32,093 nucleotides of DNA, from NCBI GenBank assembly GCA_021804825.1, contig JAJZGX010000023.1:1-32093 (forward strand), given 5' to 3'. The notes beneath the pieces were generated by a model. It did no database searches and had not been told where the DNA came from. It worked only from the letters and a program-made list of their open reading frames with translations. The position numbers and the translations under genes are program-made. Of the stretch, positions 24,429 through 31,979 are shown piece by piece (position 1 is the stretch's first letter; each line of letters starts with the position of its first letter). This stretch comes from Pseudomonadota bacterium. Lineage in GTDB: Bacteria; Pseudomonadota; Alphaproteobacteria; Rhizobiales; Beijerinckiaceae.

Positions 24429-25043
24429 TTTGCGTCTGGATGGGTAGCCGCGGCCGGCGTGCTGCTGGCGCTGGGTTGCGGGCAGATCGCGCGGGCGAAT
24501 GGTCTGGCGGATGCACGCGCTGCTTACAAGCGCGGCGATTATGCGACCGAGTTGCGGCTTTTGAAGCCGCTGGCCGATAAGGGCAATGGCGTGGCGCAAG
24601 ACAGCCTCGGGATGATGTACGAATTAGGCCTGGGTGTGCGGCAGAACTCAGCCACGGCGGTGACTTGGTATCGCAAGGCCGCCGAGAAGGGCGTCGCTGC
24701 CGCGCAAGACAGCCTCGGAACCATGTACAACCTGGGCCTTGGTGTGCCGAAGGACTATGCCAAGGCGGTGTTTTGGTTGCGCAAGGCCGCCGATCGGGGC
24801 AACGCCGACGCACAAGCCAGCCTCGGGATTTTGTACGACTTAGGCCATGGCGTGCCGAAGAATGACGTTGAAGCCTATAAATGGTTCAACTTGGCCGCCG
24901 CTCAGGGCAGGAAGCTCAGCGGTGCGCTAGCGAAGCTAAGCCGTGAGCGAGCGGCGCAAATGCGCGACAAACTTGCCGCCCACATGACACCAGCCCAAAT
25001 TGCCCAAGCGCAAAAGCTTGTCCGGGAATGGAAGCGCAAATAG
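24423..25043 (+). CDS. Exported SEL1-repeat (tetratricopeptide-like) protein
   Basis: From the ATG at 24423 the protein has 206 residues. A signal peptide (hydrophobic 8-18, likely cleaved after A-R-A near 24) precedes about four SEL1-like repeats (roughly 30-165). Typical units read L-G-M-M-Y-E-L-G-L-G-V, W-Y-R-K-A-A-E-K-G, then L-G-T-M-Y-N-L-G-L-G-V and a third L-G-I-L-Y-D-L-G-H-G-V with W-F-N-L-A-A. The C-terminus is a charged helix. SEL1 repeats are helical scaffolds for protein-protein contacts, here presumably in the periplasm; the partner is unknown. No family-specific function can be given. A TTG at 24411 is also in frame but gives a worse signal peptide. The gene follows clpA after 148 bases. 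Confidence 0.82.
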   Translation: MKFASGWVAAAGVLLALGCGQIARANGLADARAAYKRGDYATELRLLKPLADKGNGVAQDSLGMMYELGLGVRQNSATAVTWYRKAAEKGVAAAQDSLGTMYNLGLGVPKDYAKAVFWLRKAADRGNADAQASLGILYDLGHGVPKNDVEAYKWFNLAAAQGRKLSGALAKLSRERAAQMRDKLAAHMTPAQIAQAQKLVREWKRK

Positions 25044-25056
25044 CGGCCTTAAGGGA

Positions 25057-25842
25057 ATGCAAGCAGGAATGGATGCAAATGGCCCGGAGCGCACTTCGGC
25101 GGAAGGAACGCAAGCAGGGGGCACCCGCCACCCTGCCGGATGGTGGCGGGAAGGTGCGCGGCAGGCCGTAATGGGCCCTGCATGGGTCGTGGCCTTCTCG
25201 CTGTTCGGCATAGGCGGGCTGGCCCGCGCGGCGCATTATCCGCTGGGCGTCGCCATTGCGGCCACGGTCGGCATATGGGCCGGGCCGGCGCAGGCGATAT
25301 TTTTCGTGGCCAGCGCCGCCAAGACCGCCTGGCCGGTGATCGCGCTTTCAGCCTCGCTGTCCTCGATGCGGATGTTGCCGATGACCATCGCCTTGCTGCC
25401 GCTGCTGCGCACCCCTAGGACGCGGCTCACCAGCATGGTCGCCGCCTCTTGGTTCATGGGAATCACCGTCTGGACGGAGAGCCTGCGGCGCACCCCGGCC
25501 TTGCCGCGTGATATGCGTCTGCCGTTCTATTTCGGCTTTGCCATGACCTGCATGGGTGTCGCGACCTGCACGACCATGCTGGGCTATGAGATTGTCTCGC
25601 GCGTGCCGGTGCCGATGGCGGCGGCCCTGCTGTTTCTGTCGCCGCTGTATTTTGTGGTGGCGCTGGCGCGCAACGCCAAGGTCGGCGCAGATTGGCTGGC
25701 CATCGCACTTGGCATGGCGCTGGCCCCAGTCGCCATGGCCTATGTCGGGGGTGGGCTCGATCTGCTGGTGCTGGGACTGGTGGCGGGCGGGCTTGCGTGG
25801 TTCTGGGGCTATCGGACGCGCCGAAGGCTGGCGGGTCCATGA
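25057..25842 (+). CDS. azlC: AzlC-family branched-chain amino acid exporter, large subunit
   Basis: The protein has about 261 residues from the ATG at 25057 (or 257 from 25069; neither has a well-spaced ribosome site). An unusual hydrophilic N-terminal tail of about 28 residues precedes G-W-W-R-E-G-A-R-Q-A, the entry to the AzlC domain. Several hydrophobic helices follow, with A-G-P-A-Q-A-I-F-F-V, the family's S-x-S-x-R-M-L-P-M block and a L-F-L-S-P-L-Y-F-V-V-A-L helix near the C-terminus. AzlCD pairs export branched-chain amino acids and their analogues (azaleucine resistance in Bacillus; YgaZH in E. coli); the exact substrate here is unproven. The stop overlaps the azlD start as ATGA. Confidence 0.85.
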   Translation: MQAGMDANGPERTSAEGTQAGGTRHPAGWWREGARQAVMGPAWVVAFSLFGIGGLARAAHYPLGVAIAATVGIWAGPAQAIFFVASAAKTAWPVIALSASLSSMRMLPMTIALLPLLRTPRTRLTSMVAASWFMGITVWTESLRRTPALPRDMRLPFYFGFAMTCMGVATCTTMLGYEIVSRVPVPMAAALLFLSPLYFVVALARNAKVGADWLAIALGMALAPVAMAYVGGGLDLLVLGLVAGGLAWFWGYRTRRRLAGP

Positions 25843-26192
25843 GCCAAGCCTGGTTTGACGGCGCCAGATCGCCCTATTTCGTGTTGTTCGCCTTCGGCTT
25901 TCTACCCACCATCGGGTGGAAGCTGGGGAGCGCTTTCATTGCCCACAGCATCGACGAAGATTCCGAATTGTTCCGCTTCATCAACAGCATCGCCTCGGCG
26001 CTGCTGGCTGGCATTGCGGCGGAATTTCTGCTCCACCCACAAGGGGCACTGGCACATGCGCCGCCGGTCGCGCGCTTTGGCGCGCTGCTCATTGGCCTCG
26101 CGGCCTTTGCGCTGACCCGCCGCTCGGTCTTTGCCGGTGTGCTTGCGGGCGAAGCGGCGATTATAGTGCTGACTTTCGCAGCTTCGCATTGA
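25839..26192 (+). CDS. azlD: AzlD-family small subunit of the amino acid exporter
   Basis: The 117-residue protein starts at the ATG within the ATGA overlap with azlC. It has about four hydrophobic helices and the AzlD hallmarks F-L-P-T-I-G-W-K-L-G near 20-29 and D-E-D-S-E-L-F-R-F-I-N near 40-50. AzlD partners AzlC in exporting branched-chain amino acids. An open frame extends upstream inside azlC, but those residues are not family-like. Its last 32 bases overlap the end of the convergent acyltransferase gene, so there is no terminator between them. Confidence 0.85.
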   Translation: MSQAWFDGARSPYFVLFAFGFLPTIGWKLGSAFIAHSIDEDSELFRFINSIASALLAGIAAEFLLHPQGALAHAPPVARFGALLIGLAAFALTRRSVFAGVLAGEAAIIVLTFAASH

Positions 26193-27255
26193 GCCGGTCG
26201 GTCGCGGCCGCATTGATCCGGTTCATCAGCGGCAACTCGACATAGCGATAGCTCAGCAAGCCGAGGCCAAGGGTGACACCGACCCCGAGGCAGATGAAAG
26301 CCAAGACATCCGAGACGCTGGTCGCGTGCAGGGCGCGCGCCAGATGCAGCATGATCACTGCCACAAACGTGTGCAGCAGAAACACTGCAAAAGCGATATT
26401 GCCCAGCGCGATGAACGGCCCGCTGCCAAGCCGGCTTGGCGGGCCATCACGCTCGCAAAGCGCCAGCAGCGCCACCAGCACCACAAACAGCGGCAGCACG
26501 GCCGCGACCGGCACGGGGCTCAACATCAAGCCGATGAGGGCAAGCGCGAAGAGATGCGGCAGGGCCCATGGCAGGCGCACAGGCGGCAGATCGCGCACCA
26601 GCACCTCCACTGCCATGCCGGCAAAAAACATCGGGATCGCCCGGAACGCGCCGCCATCATAGGTCGCCTCGTACCAGGGACGCAGCCCCATGGCATCACG
26701 CACCAGCGCCATGAGCAGCGCCGCCAGCAGCGCCATCATGAAAGCCGCGCGCGCGCCGTTTTTCAGCAACAGCGCCACCATGAGCGGGAACAAGAGAGAC
26801 AACAGCAATTCCGCCGACAGCGACCATGACGGAAAATCAAGCCCGGTGTGCTGTGTCACACCCCAGGCGTGCAGCAACAGCAGCGTCGGCACCACGAGGT
26901 GCAGATCAAGCGATGCTGGGTCATAAATATGAAAGTGGCCAAGCACCACCCCCGCGCCCACCAGCGCCATCGCCAGCGTGGTGAAAAAATGCAAAGGATA
27001 GAGCCGCGCAAACCGCCGGGTCATGAACCGGCGCATGTCGTCGAAGCTGGCCATGCGGGCACCATAAGCGTGCATCAACACGAAGCCCGAGAGCGCAAAG
27101 AAGAAATCGACGAAATAGAGCCTGTCGGTGGCGGCCAGGCTGATGCCCAGCAATTGGTGGAAGTGCCCGGCAAAATGCCCGAGCATGACCGCGCAAGCCC
27201 CAAAAAACCGATAGGTGTCGAGCACGTAAAAGCGCTTTGGCATTTTTGGGGGCAA
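26161..27255 (-). CDS. Acyltransferase 3 family membrane protein (OafA/YrhL-like)
   Basis: The protein has about 364 residues and roughly ten membrane helices. Family blocks are L-D-T-Y-R-F-F-G-A near the N-terminus and L-G-H-F with the likely catalytic His. Further blocks are F-F-A-L-S-G-F-V-L, R-R-F-A-R-L-Y-P-L-H and S-W-S-L-S-A-E. This is the acyltransferase-3 (PF01757) pattern, whose members O-acetylate exported sugars, LPS, peptidoglycan or other glycans. No SGNH hydrolase domain is fused. The start is uncertain: a TTG at 27255 has GAGGAG eight bases upstream, while an ATG at 27243 and a GTG at 27264 are also in frame. It is transcribed towards azlD and is divergent from gyrA. The substrate cannot be inferred from the neighbours. 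Confidence 0.83.
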   Translation of the reverse strand: MPPKMPKRFYVLDTYRFFGACAVMLGHFAGHFHQLLGISLAATDRLYFVDFFFALSGFVLMHAYGARMASFDDMRRFMTRRFARLYPLHFFTTLAMALVGAGVVLGHFHIYDPASLDLHLVVPTLLLLHAWGVTQHTGLDFPSWSLSAELLLSLLFPLMVALLLKNGARAAFMMALLAALLMALVRDAMGLRPWYEATYDGGAFRAIPMFFAGMAVEVLVRDLPPVRLPWALPHLFALALIGLMLSPVPVAAVLPLFVVLVALLALCERDGPPSRLGSGPFIALGNIAFAVFLLHTFVAVIMLHLARALHATSVSDVLAFICLGVGVTLGLGLLSYRYVELPLMNRINAAATDRLNAKLRKSAL

Positions 27256-27264
27256 GCCATCCAC

Positions 27265-27436
27265 TCCTCGGCCTGCTCGTGTAACGCCAATGTCTTAATT
27301 GCCAGCCAATGACGCGCGATTTTCCCGAATCTGGTGAAGCCTTCGTTAAGGCGCATAACCCGGCGCGACTGGTGGCGTCGCGGCCGAGAATCGGCTAAGA
27401 CTGCGGTTGATTTGCAAACCAACGGGACAAATTTTC
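27265..27436. promoter_or_regulatory. Divergent leader between acyltransferase gene and gyrA
   Basis: This 170-base region must contain the gyrA promoter, but no strong -35/-10 pair was recognised. Present are two GANTC sites (27327-27331 and 27388-27392), a GCCGA-GAA-TCGGC inverted repeat (27383-27395) enclosing the second GANTC site, and GTTAAGGCGCATAAC near 27349-27363, which loosely resembles a CtrA-type TTAA repeat with imperfect spacing. GGGA at 27424-27427 is the likely gyrA ribosome site. Confidence 0.35.
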
Positions 27437-30181
27437 TTGGCCGAACCGACTGACCCGCCGCCACCGCCGGGCTCTGACATCCGCACCGCTTCCATCGTCG
27501 ATGAAATGCGCCGCTCGTATCTCGATTACGCGATGAGCGTCATCGTGTCGCGCGCGCTTCCCGACGTGCGCGACGGTCTGAAACCCGTGCATCGGCGCAT
27601 CCTGTTTTCGGCGAGTGAAGAAGGCCACACCGCCGACAAGCCGCATGTGAAATCGGCCCGCATCGTCGGCGACGTCATCGGCAAATATCATCCCCATGGC
27701 GATCTGGCGATCTATGAAGCGCTGGTGCGCATGGCGCAGGATTTTTCCATGCGTCTGCCGCTCATCGACGGGCAGGGCAATTTCGGTTCGATCGACAATG
27801 ATCCGCCGGCCGCCATGCGCTATACCGAAGCGCGCATGTCCAAAGCCGCGATGGAACTCGTCGGCGACCTTGATCTCGATACCGTCAATTTTCAGGACAA
27901 TTACGACGGCAAAGAGCGCGAACCCACGGTTCTGCCCGCTAAATTCCCCAATCTTCTGGTCAATGGCGCTGGCGGCATCGCGGTTGGCATGGCGACCAAT
28001 ATCCCGCCGCACAATCTTGGCGAGGTGATTGATGCCGTGGTCGCGCTGATCGACAATCCGGCGCTCGACAGCGAAGCGATCATGAAAATCGTGCCGGGGC
28101 CGGATTTCCCGACCGGGGGCGCCATTCTCGGGCGCGGTGGCATTCGCCAGGCCTATCTCACCGGGCGCGGCTCCATATTGATGCGCGCCAAAGTCGCGGT
28201 CGAGCAGGGCAAGCGCGACCGCGAGGTGCTGATCGTTTCGGAAATTCCCTTCCAGGTCAACAAGGCGGCGCTGATCGAGAAAATCGCTGAACTGATCCGT
28301 GAGAAGCGCATCGAGGGCATTGCCGATCTGCGCGACGAATCTGATCGCGACGGCATGCGCATCGTCATCGAGATCAAGCGCGATGCGGTCGGCGACGTCG
28401 TCCTCAACCAGCTTTATCGCTATACCCAGCTGCAAACCAGCTTTCCTGCCAATATGATCGCCCTCAATGGCGGTCGGCCGGAAACCCTGACCCTCAGAGA
28501 TTTTCTGGTGGCCTTTATCGATTTCCGCGAGGAAGTCGTCACCCGCCGCACCAAATTCCTGCTGAACAAGGCGCGGGATCAGGCGCATGTTCAGGTCGGT
28601 CTGGCCATTGCCGTGGCCAATATCGACGAAGTGATCCATCTCATTCGCACCTCGCCCGACAGCAATGCTGCGCGTGAGGCGCTGATTTCACGGCTCTGGC
28701 CGGCCAGGGACATGGCGCCCTTGGTGATGTTGATCGCCGATCCCCGCCACATGCTGCTCGAAGACGGCACCTGTCGGCTTTCGGAAGTTCAGGCCCGCGC
28801 CATTCTGGAATTGCGGCTGGCACGCCTCACCGCGCTCGGGCGCGACGAGATTGCCGGAATGCTCAACAAGCTGGCCGAGGAAATCGCTGAATATCTCGAT
28901 ATCCTGCACTCGCGCGAACGGCTGTTTGGCATCATCAAGGGCGAGCTTGCCGCCATGCGCGCCGCCCATGCCACACCGCGGCGCACTGAAATTCTCGACA
29001 GCGAATTTGATTTCGAAGACGAGGATCTGATCCAGCGTGAGGATATGGTCGTCACCGTTTCACATGCTGGCTATGTCAAGCGTGTGCCACTCTCGACCTA
29101 TCGGGCGCAGCGGCGCGGCGGCAAGGGCCGTTCCGGCATGCAGACCCGCGATGAGGATTTCGTGACGCGGTTGTTTGTCGCCTCAACCCATCAGCCGCTG
29201 TTGTTCTTTTCGTCCAAAGGCCAGGCCTACAAGGAAAAGGTCTGGCGTCTGCCATTGGCTGCCCCGCAGGCGCGCGGCAAGGCGCTGGTGAATATTCTGC
29301 CGTTGGAGCAGGACGAGCGCATCACCACCATCATGTCGCTGCCTGAGGATGAAGCCGCCTGGGAAGCGCAGGATGTGATGTTTGCGACAACCCGCGGTTC
29401 GGTGCGGCGCAACAAATTGTCGGATTTCGCCAACGTCAACCGGGCCGGCAAGATCGCCATGAAGCTCGATGACGGCGAGAGAATCGTCGATGTGCTGATG
29501 TGTACCGAGGCTGACGACGTTCTGCTGACTTCGCGCGAGGGCCAGTGTATCCGCTTCGCTGTGCCGGAAGTGCGGGTGTTCAAGGGTCGCGATTCGATGG
29601 GCGTGCGCGGTATCAACCTCGACGAGGGTGACAGCGTCATTTCCCTGGCGATTCTGCGCCACATGGACGCCGAACCCGCCGAGCGCGAGGCCTATCTGAA
29701 AATGCGCCGCGCTGTTGCCGGCGAAGCCAGTGCCGAGGAACCGGCGCTGGAGGACAATGGCGAGGGTGCCAGCGCGGCGATTTCGACCGAGCGCTATGCT
29801 GAAATGTCGGAAGCCGAGCAGGTGATTCTCACCATATCGGCCAATGGCTATGGCAAGCGCTCCTCGGCCTATGAATACCGAGTCACCGGACGCGGCGGCA
29901 AAGGCATCGTCGCCATGGTTGTCAACGAGCGCAATGGCGCGCTGGTGGCCTCGATGCCGGTGGGCCATGACGATGAAATCATGCTGGTGACCGATGGTGG
30001 CCAGTTGATCCGCTGCCCGGTCGAGGACATCCGCATGGTGTCGCGCGGCACGCAGGGGGTCATTGTCTTCAAGACGGCAGAAGACGAGCATGTCGTCAGT
30101 GTCGAGCGCCTGAGCGATGTCGGCAACAGCGAGGCGGGCGATGGCGGCGACGAGGCTGGCGAAGCAGGCGAGGTGCCATGA
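27437..30181 (+). CDS. gyrA: DNA gyrase subunit A, with unusual quinolone-determining region
   Basis: The preferred TTG at 27437 (GGGA nine bases upstream) gives 914 residues starting M-A-E-P-T-D-P; a TTG at 27407 would add ten. Landmarks are [12 protein letters not shown] near 30-41, catalytic Tyr129 in A-M-R-Y-T, and the GyrA box Q-R-R-G-G-K-G at 558-564, which separates it from ParC. The C-terminal DNA-wrapping beta-pinwheel carries an acidic insert (about 745-785) and an acidic tail. With GyrB it introduces negative supercoils. The helix normally reading H-G-D-S-A-x-Y-D reads H-G-D-L-A-I-Y-E: Leu90 and Glu94 replace E. coli Ser83 and Asp87, the water-metal bridge residues for quinolones. 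Its stop overlaps coaD (ATGA). Confidence 0.96.
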   Translation: MAEPTDPPPPPGSDIRTASIVDEMRRSYLDYAMSVIVSRALPDVRDGLKPVHRRILFSASEEGHTADKPHVKSARIVGDVIGKYHPHGDLAIYEALVRMAQDFSMRLPLIDGQGNFGSIDNDPPAAMRYTEARMSKAAMELVGDLDLDTVNFQDNYDGKEREPTVLPAKFPNLLVNGAGGIAVGMATNIPPHNLGEVIDAVVALIDNPALDSEAIMKIVPGPDFPTGGAILGRGGIRQAYLTGRGSILMRAKVAVEQGKRDREVLIVSEIPFQVNKAALIEKIAELIREKRIEGIADLRDESDRDGMRIVIEIKRDAVGDVVLNQLYRYTQLQTSFPANMIALNGGRPETLTLRDFLVAFIDFREEVVTRRTKFLLNKARDQAHVQVGLAIAVANIDEVIHLIRTSPDSNAAREALISRLWPARDMAPLVMLIADPRHMLLEDGTCRLSEVQARAILELRLARLTALGRDEIAGMLNKLAEEIAEYLDILHSRERLFGIIKGELAAMRAAHATPRRTEILDSEFDFEDEDLIQREDMVVTVSHAGYVKRVPLSTYRAQRRGGKGRSGMQTRDEDFVTRLFVASTHQPLLFFSSKGQAYKEKVWRLPLAAPQARGKALVNILPLEQDERITTIMSLPEDEAAWEAQDVMFATTRGSVRRNKLSDFANVNRAGKIAMKLDDGERIVDVLMCTEADDVLLTSREGQCIRFAVPEVRVFKGRDSMGVRGINLDEGDSVISLAILRHMDAEPAEREAYLKMRRAVAGEASAEEPALEDNGEGASAAISTERYAEMSEAEQVILTISANGYGKRSSAYEYRVTGRGGKGIVAMVVNERNGALVASMPVGHDDEIMLVTDGGQLIRCPVEDIRMVSRGTQGVIVFKTAEDEHVVSVERLSDVGNSEAGDGGDEAGEAGEVP

Positions 30182-30675
30182 GCCGCGTCGCGCTCTACAC
30201 CGGTTCCTTTGATCCGCTGACGCTTGGCCACGTCGATGTCATTCTCAGCGCCGCGGCGCTGTGCGACCGGCTCATCATTGCCATTGGGCATCACGCCAGC
30301 AAAACGGCGCTGTTTTCGCCCGAGGAGCGCGCTGCACTCATCGAAGCAAGCTGCGGCGCGTTGCTGGCGAAGCGCAACTGCCAACTCGCGGTGGTCAGCT
30401 TTGACGGGCTGGCGGTGGAAGCGGCCCGGGCGCAGGGCGCGAGCCTGTTCGTGCGTGGCCTGCGCAATGGCTCCGACCTTGATTATGAAATGCAGATGGC
30501 GGGCATGAACCGCACCATGGCCCCAGACGTGCAGACGGTGTTTGTAGCTGCCAGCCCTGGCTTCGGCCATATTACTGCAACATTGGTGCGCCAGATCGCC
30601 CAGATGGACGGCGATGTCTCGCCCTTCGTGCCGCCTCAGGTCGCAGCCGCGCTGCGCGCCAGACGACAACCCTGA
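30178..30675 (+). CDS. coaD: Phosphopantetheine adenylyltransferase
   Basis: The 165-residue protein has the nucleotidyltransferase signature [11 protein letters not shown] at 8-18 with the TxGH motif. Lys42 and V-R-G-L-R at 92-96 complete the substrate site. The C-terminal usual I-S-S-T/S block reads I-T-A-T, a conservative change. CoaD transfers AMP from ATP to 4'-phosphopantetheine, the penultimate CoA step. It is translationally coupled to gyrA by ATGA, the standard gyrA-coaD-cyclophilin order of Rhizobiales. The start and length are typical. Confidence 0.95.
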   Translation: MSRVALYTGSFDPLTLGHVDVILSAAALCDRLIIAIGHHASKTALFSPEERAALIEASCGALLAKRNCQLAVVSFDGLAVEAARAQGASLFVRGLRNGSDLDYEMQMAGMNRTMAPDVQTVFVAASPGFGHITATLVRQIAQMDGDVSPFVPPQVAAALRARRQP

Positions 30676-30711
30676 AACCACCAGAAACTCGATCGAAAGG
30701 CCCAATCGCCC

Positions 30712-31257
30712 ATGATGTCCCGTAGAAGCGCCCTGATTATTGCCGCGACCTTGCTCGCCGTCCCATGCGCCCTTGCCGCCAGCCAGAAGGATGTGGTGCA
30801 TCTTTACACCAAGCACGGCATGGTGACGATCCAGCTGCGCCCCGACCTCGCCCCCAAAACCGTCAAGCAGATTGAGACCTTGACGAAGCAGGGCTTTTAC
30901 AATGGCCTGAAGTTTCACCGGGTGATTGAAGGCTTCATGGCCCAGACCGGCGATCCCACCGGCACCGGGGCGGGCGGCTCGAAGCTGCCCAACGTGCCCG
31001 CCGAATTCAACAAAACGAATTTCGGGCGTGGCAGCGTCGGCATGGCCCGCACCAGCGACCCTAATTCCGGCAATTCTCAGTTTTTCATCTGCTTTGCCGA
31101 TGCCAGCTTTCTCGATGGCAAATATACCAATTTCGGTCAGGTCACGCACGGCATGAAGGTGGTGGATCAGATCAAGAAAGGTGAAAGCGGCAGCGGCACC
31201 GTCGCCGATCCCGACATCATCGTGAAAATGGTGATGGCGCAAGACGATAAAAAGTAA
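30712..31257 (+). CDS. Exported cyclophilin-type peptidyl-prolyl cis-trans isomerase
   Basis: The 181-residue protein has a signal peptide (basic M-M-S-R-R-S, hydrophobic 7-19, likely cleavage after A-L-A near 22). A short bacterial cyclophilin domain follows, with F-H-R-V-I at 68-72 carrying the catalytic Arg70, then F-M-A-Q-T-G-D-P and N-S-Q-F-F-I-C-F. It should accelerate proline isomerisation of periplasmic proteins. Two consecutive ATG codons (30712, 30715) could start it; AAAGG lies upstream. The next gene is a cytosolic paralogue of the same fold. Confidence 0.92.
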   Translation: MMSRRSALIIAATLLAVPCALAASQKDVVHLYTKHGMVTIQLRPDLAPKTVKQIETLTKQGFYNGLKFHRVIEGFMAQTGDPTGTGAGGSKLPNVPAEFNKTNFGRGSVGMARTSDPNSGNSQFFICFADASFLDGKYTNFGQVTHGMKVVDQIKKGESGSGTVADPDIIVKMVMAQDDKK

Positions 31258-31264
31258 GAACGGC

Positions 31265-31282
31265 GCGGCCATGGGCCGCATT
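31265..31282 (+). terminator. Weak hairpin between the two cyclophilin genes
   Basis: GCGGCC-ATG-GGCCGC (31265-31279) is a perfect 6-bp stem with a three-base loop, followed only by ATTT. It could be a leaky terminator or attenuating hairpin within the cyclophilin pair; the short T-run makes full termination unlikely. Confidence 0.3.
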
Positions 31283-31373
31283 TGCCCAAAGCCTGTTGCC
31301 GCTTTAGGATTGGCCAGAAACATTACCCCGCATCCGCATGTCGCGGCGACGCGGCGCTCTTCAAGGAATTATC

Positions 31374-31829
31374 ATGTCTGAGACATCAAACACATTGACG
31401 CTTGAAACCACCAAAGGCCCGGTTGTCATCAACATGCGGCCAGATCTTGCTCCCGGCCATGTCGCCCATATCAAGAAGCTGGTTTCCGAAGGCTTTTATG
31501 ACGGCATCGTCTTTCACCGGGTGATCGACGGCTTCATGGCGCAGACCGGCTGCCCGCATGGCACCGGTACCGGTGGCTCGAAATATCCCAATCTCAAGGC
31601 CGAGTTCAACAATGCCCCGCATGTGCGCGGCACGGTGTCGATGGCCCGCGCGCAAAGCCCCGACAGCGCCAACTCGCAGTTTTTCATCTGCTTTGGCGAT
31701 GCCGGCTTCCTCAACCGGCAATATACCGTGTGGGGCGAAGTCACCAGCGGCATGGAAAATGTCGACAAGATCAAGCGCGGCGAGCCGGTGATCCAGCCCG
31801 ACAAGATCATTTCCGCCAAACTGGGGTAG
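31374..31829 (+). CDS. Cytosolic cyclophilin-type peptidyl-prolyl cis-trans isomerase
   Basis: From the ATG at 31374 (AAGGA seven bases upstream) the protein has 151 residues and no signal peptide. It has F-H-R-V-I-D-G-F-M-A-Q-T-G at 47-59 with catalytic Arg49, M-A-R-A and N-S-Q-F-F-I-C-F-G. It is the cytosolic counterpart of the exported cyclophilin upstream, which it resembles closely along the whole domain, so a tandem duplication followed by different localisation is likely. An in-frame codon at 31338 would add 12 residues unlike the family. queA follows after 150 bases. Confidence 0.93.
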   Translation: MSETSNTLTLETTKGPVVINMRPDLAPGHVAHIKKLVSEGFYDGIVFHRVIDGFMAQTGCPHGTGTGGSKYPNLKAEFNNAPHVRGTVSMARAQSPDSANSQFFICFGDAGFLNRQYTVWGEVTSGMENVDKIKRGEPVIQPDKIISAKLG

Positions 31830-31912
31830 GGTGGGCTCGTGCGCGCAGCACGATCTGGCCAAGCTGGCCGCTACGGGGCAACCTCGCGGCAGTCTTGGCC
31901 CCGCCTGCGAAA

Positions 31913-31931
31913 GGGGGGCTTTTCGCCCCCT
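31913..31931. terminator. G-C hairpin between cyclophilin gene and queA
   Basis: GGGGGGC (31913-31919) and GCCCCCT (31925-31931) form a 7-bp stem (outer pair G-U) with loop TTTTC. No T-run follows on the plus strand, so it is at best a weak or Rho-assisted terminator, or a leader hairpin for queA. Nothing else was recognised in this 150-base gap. Confidence 0.3.
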
Positions 31932-31979
31932 GCCTGCTGTGTCAGAAGGGATCAACACAACAAGAGCTTCCATCCCATC

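Noticed and set aside
27395-28639. Minus-strand open frame of over 400 codons opposite gyrA
   Set aside because: Antisense shadow of a conserved gene; no ribosome site and no domain.
27437-30181. Possibility that the gyrase-like gene is parC
   Set aside because: The intact GyrA box Q-R-R-G-G-K-G, the C-terminal wrapping domain and the gyrA-coaD linkage support GyrA.
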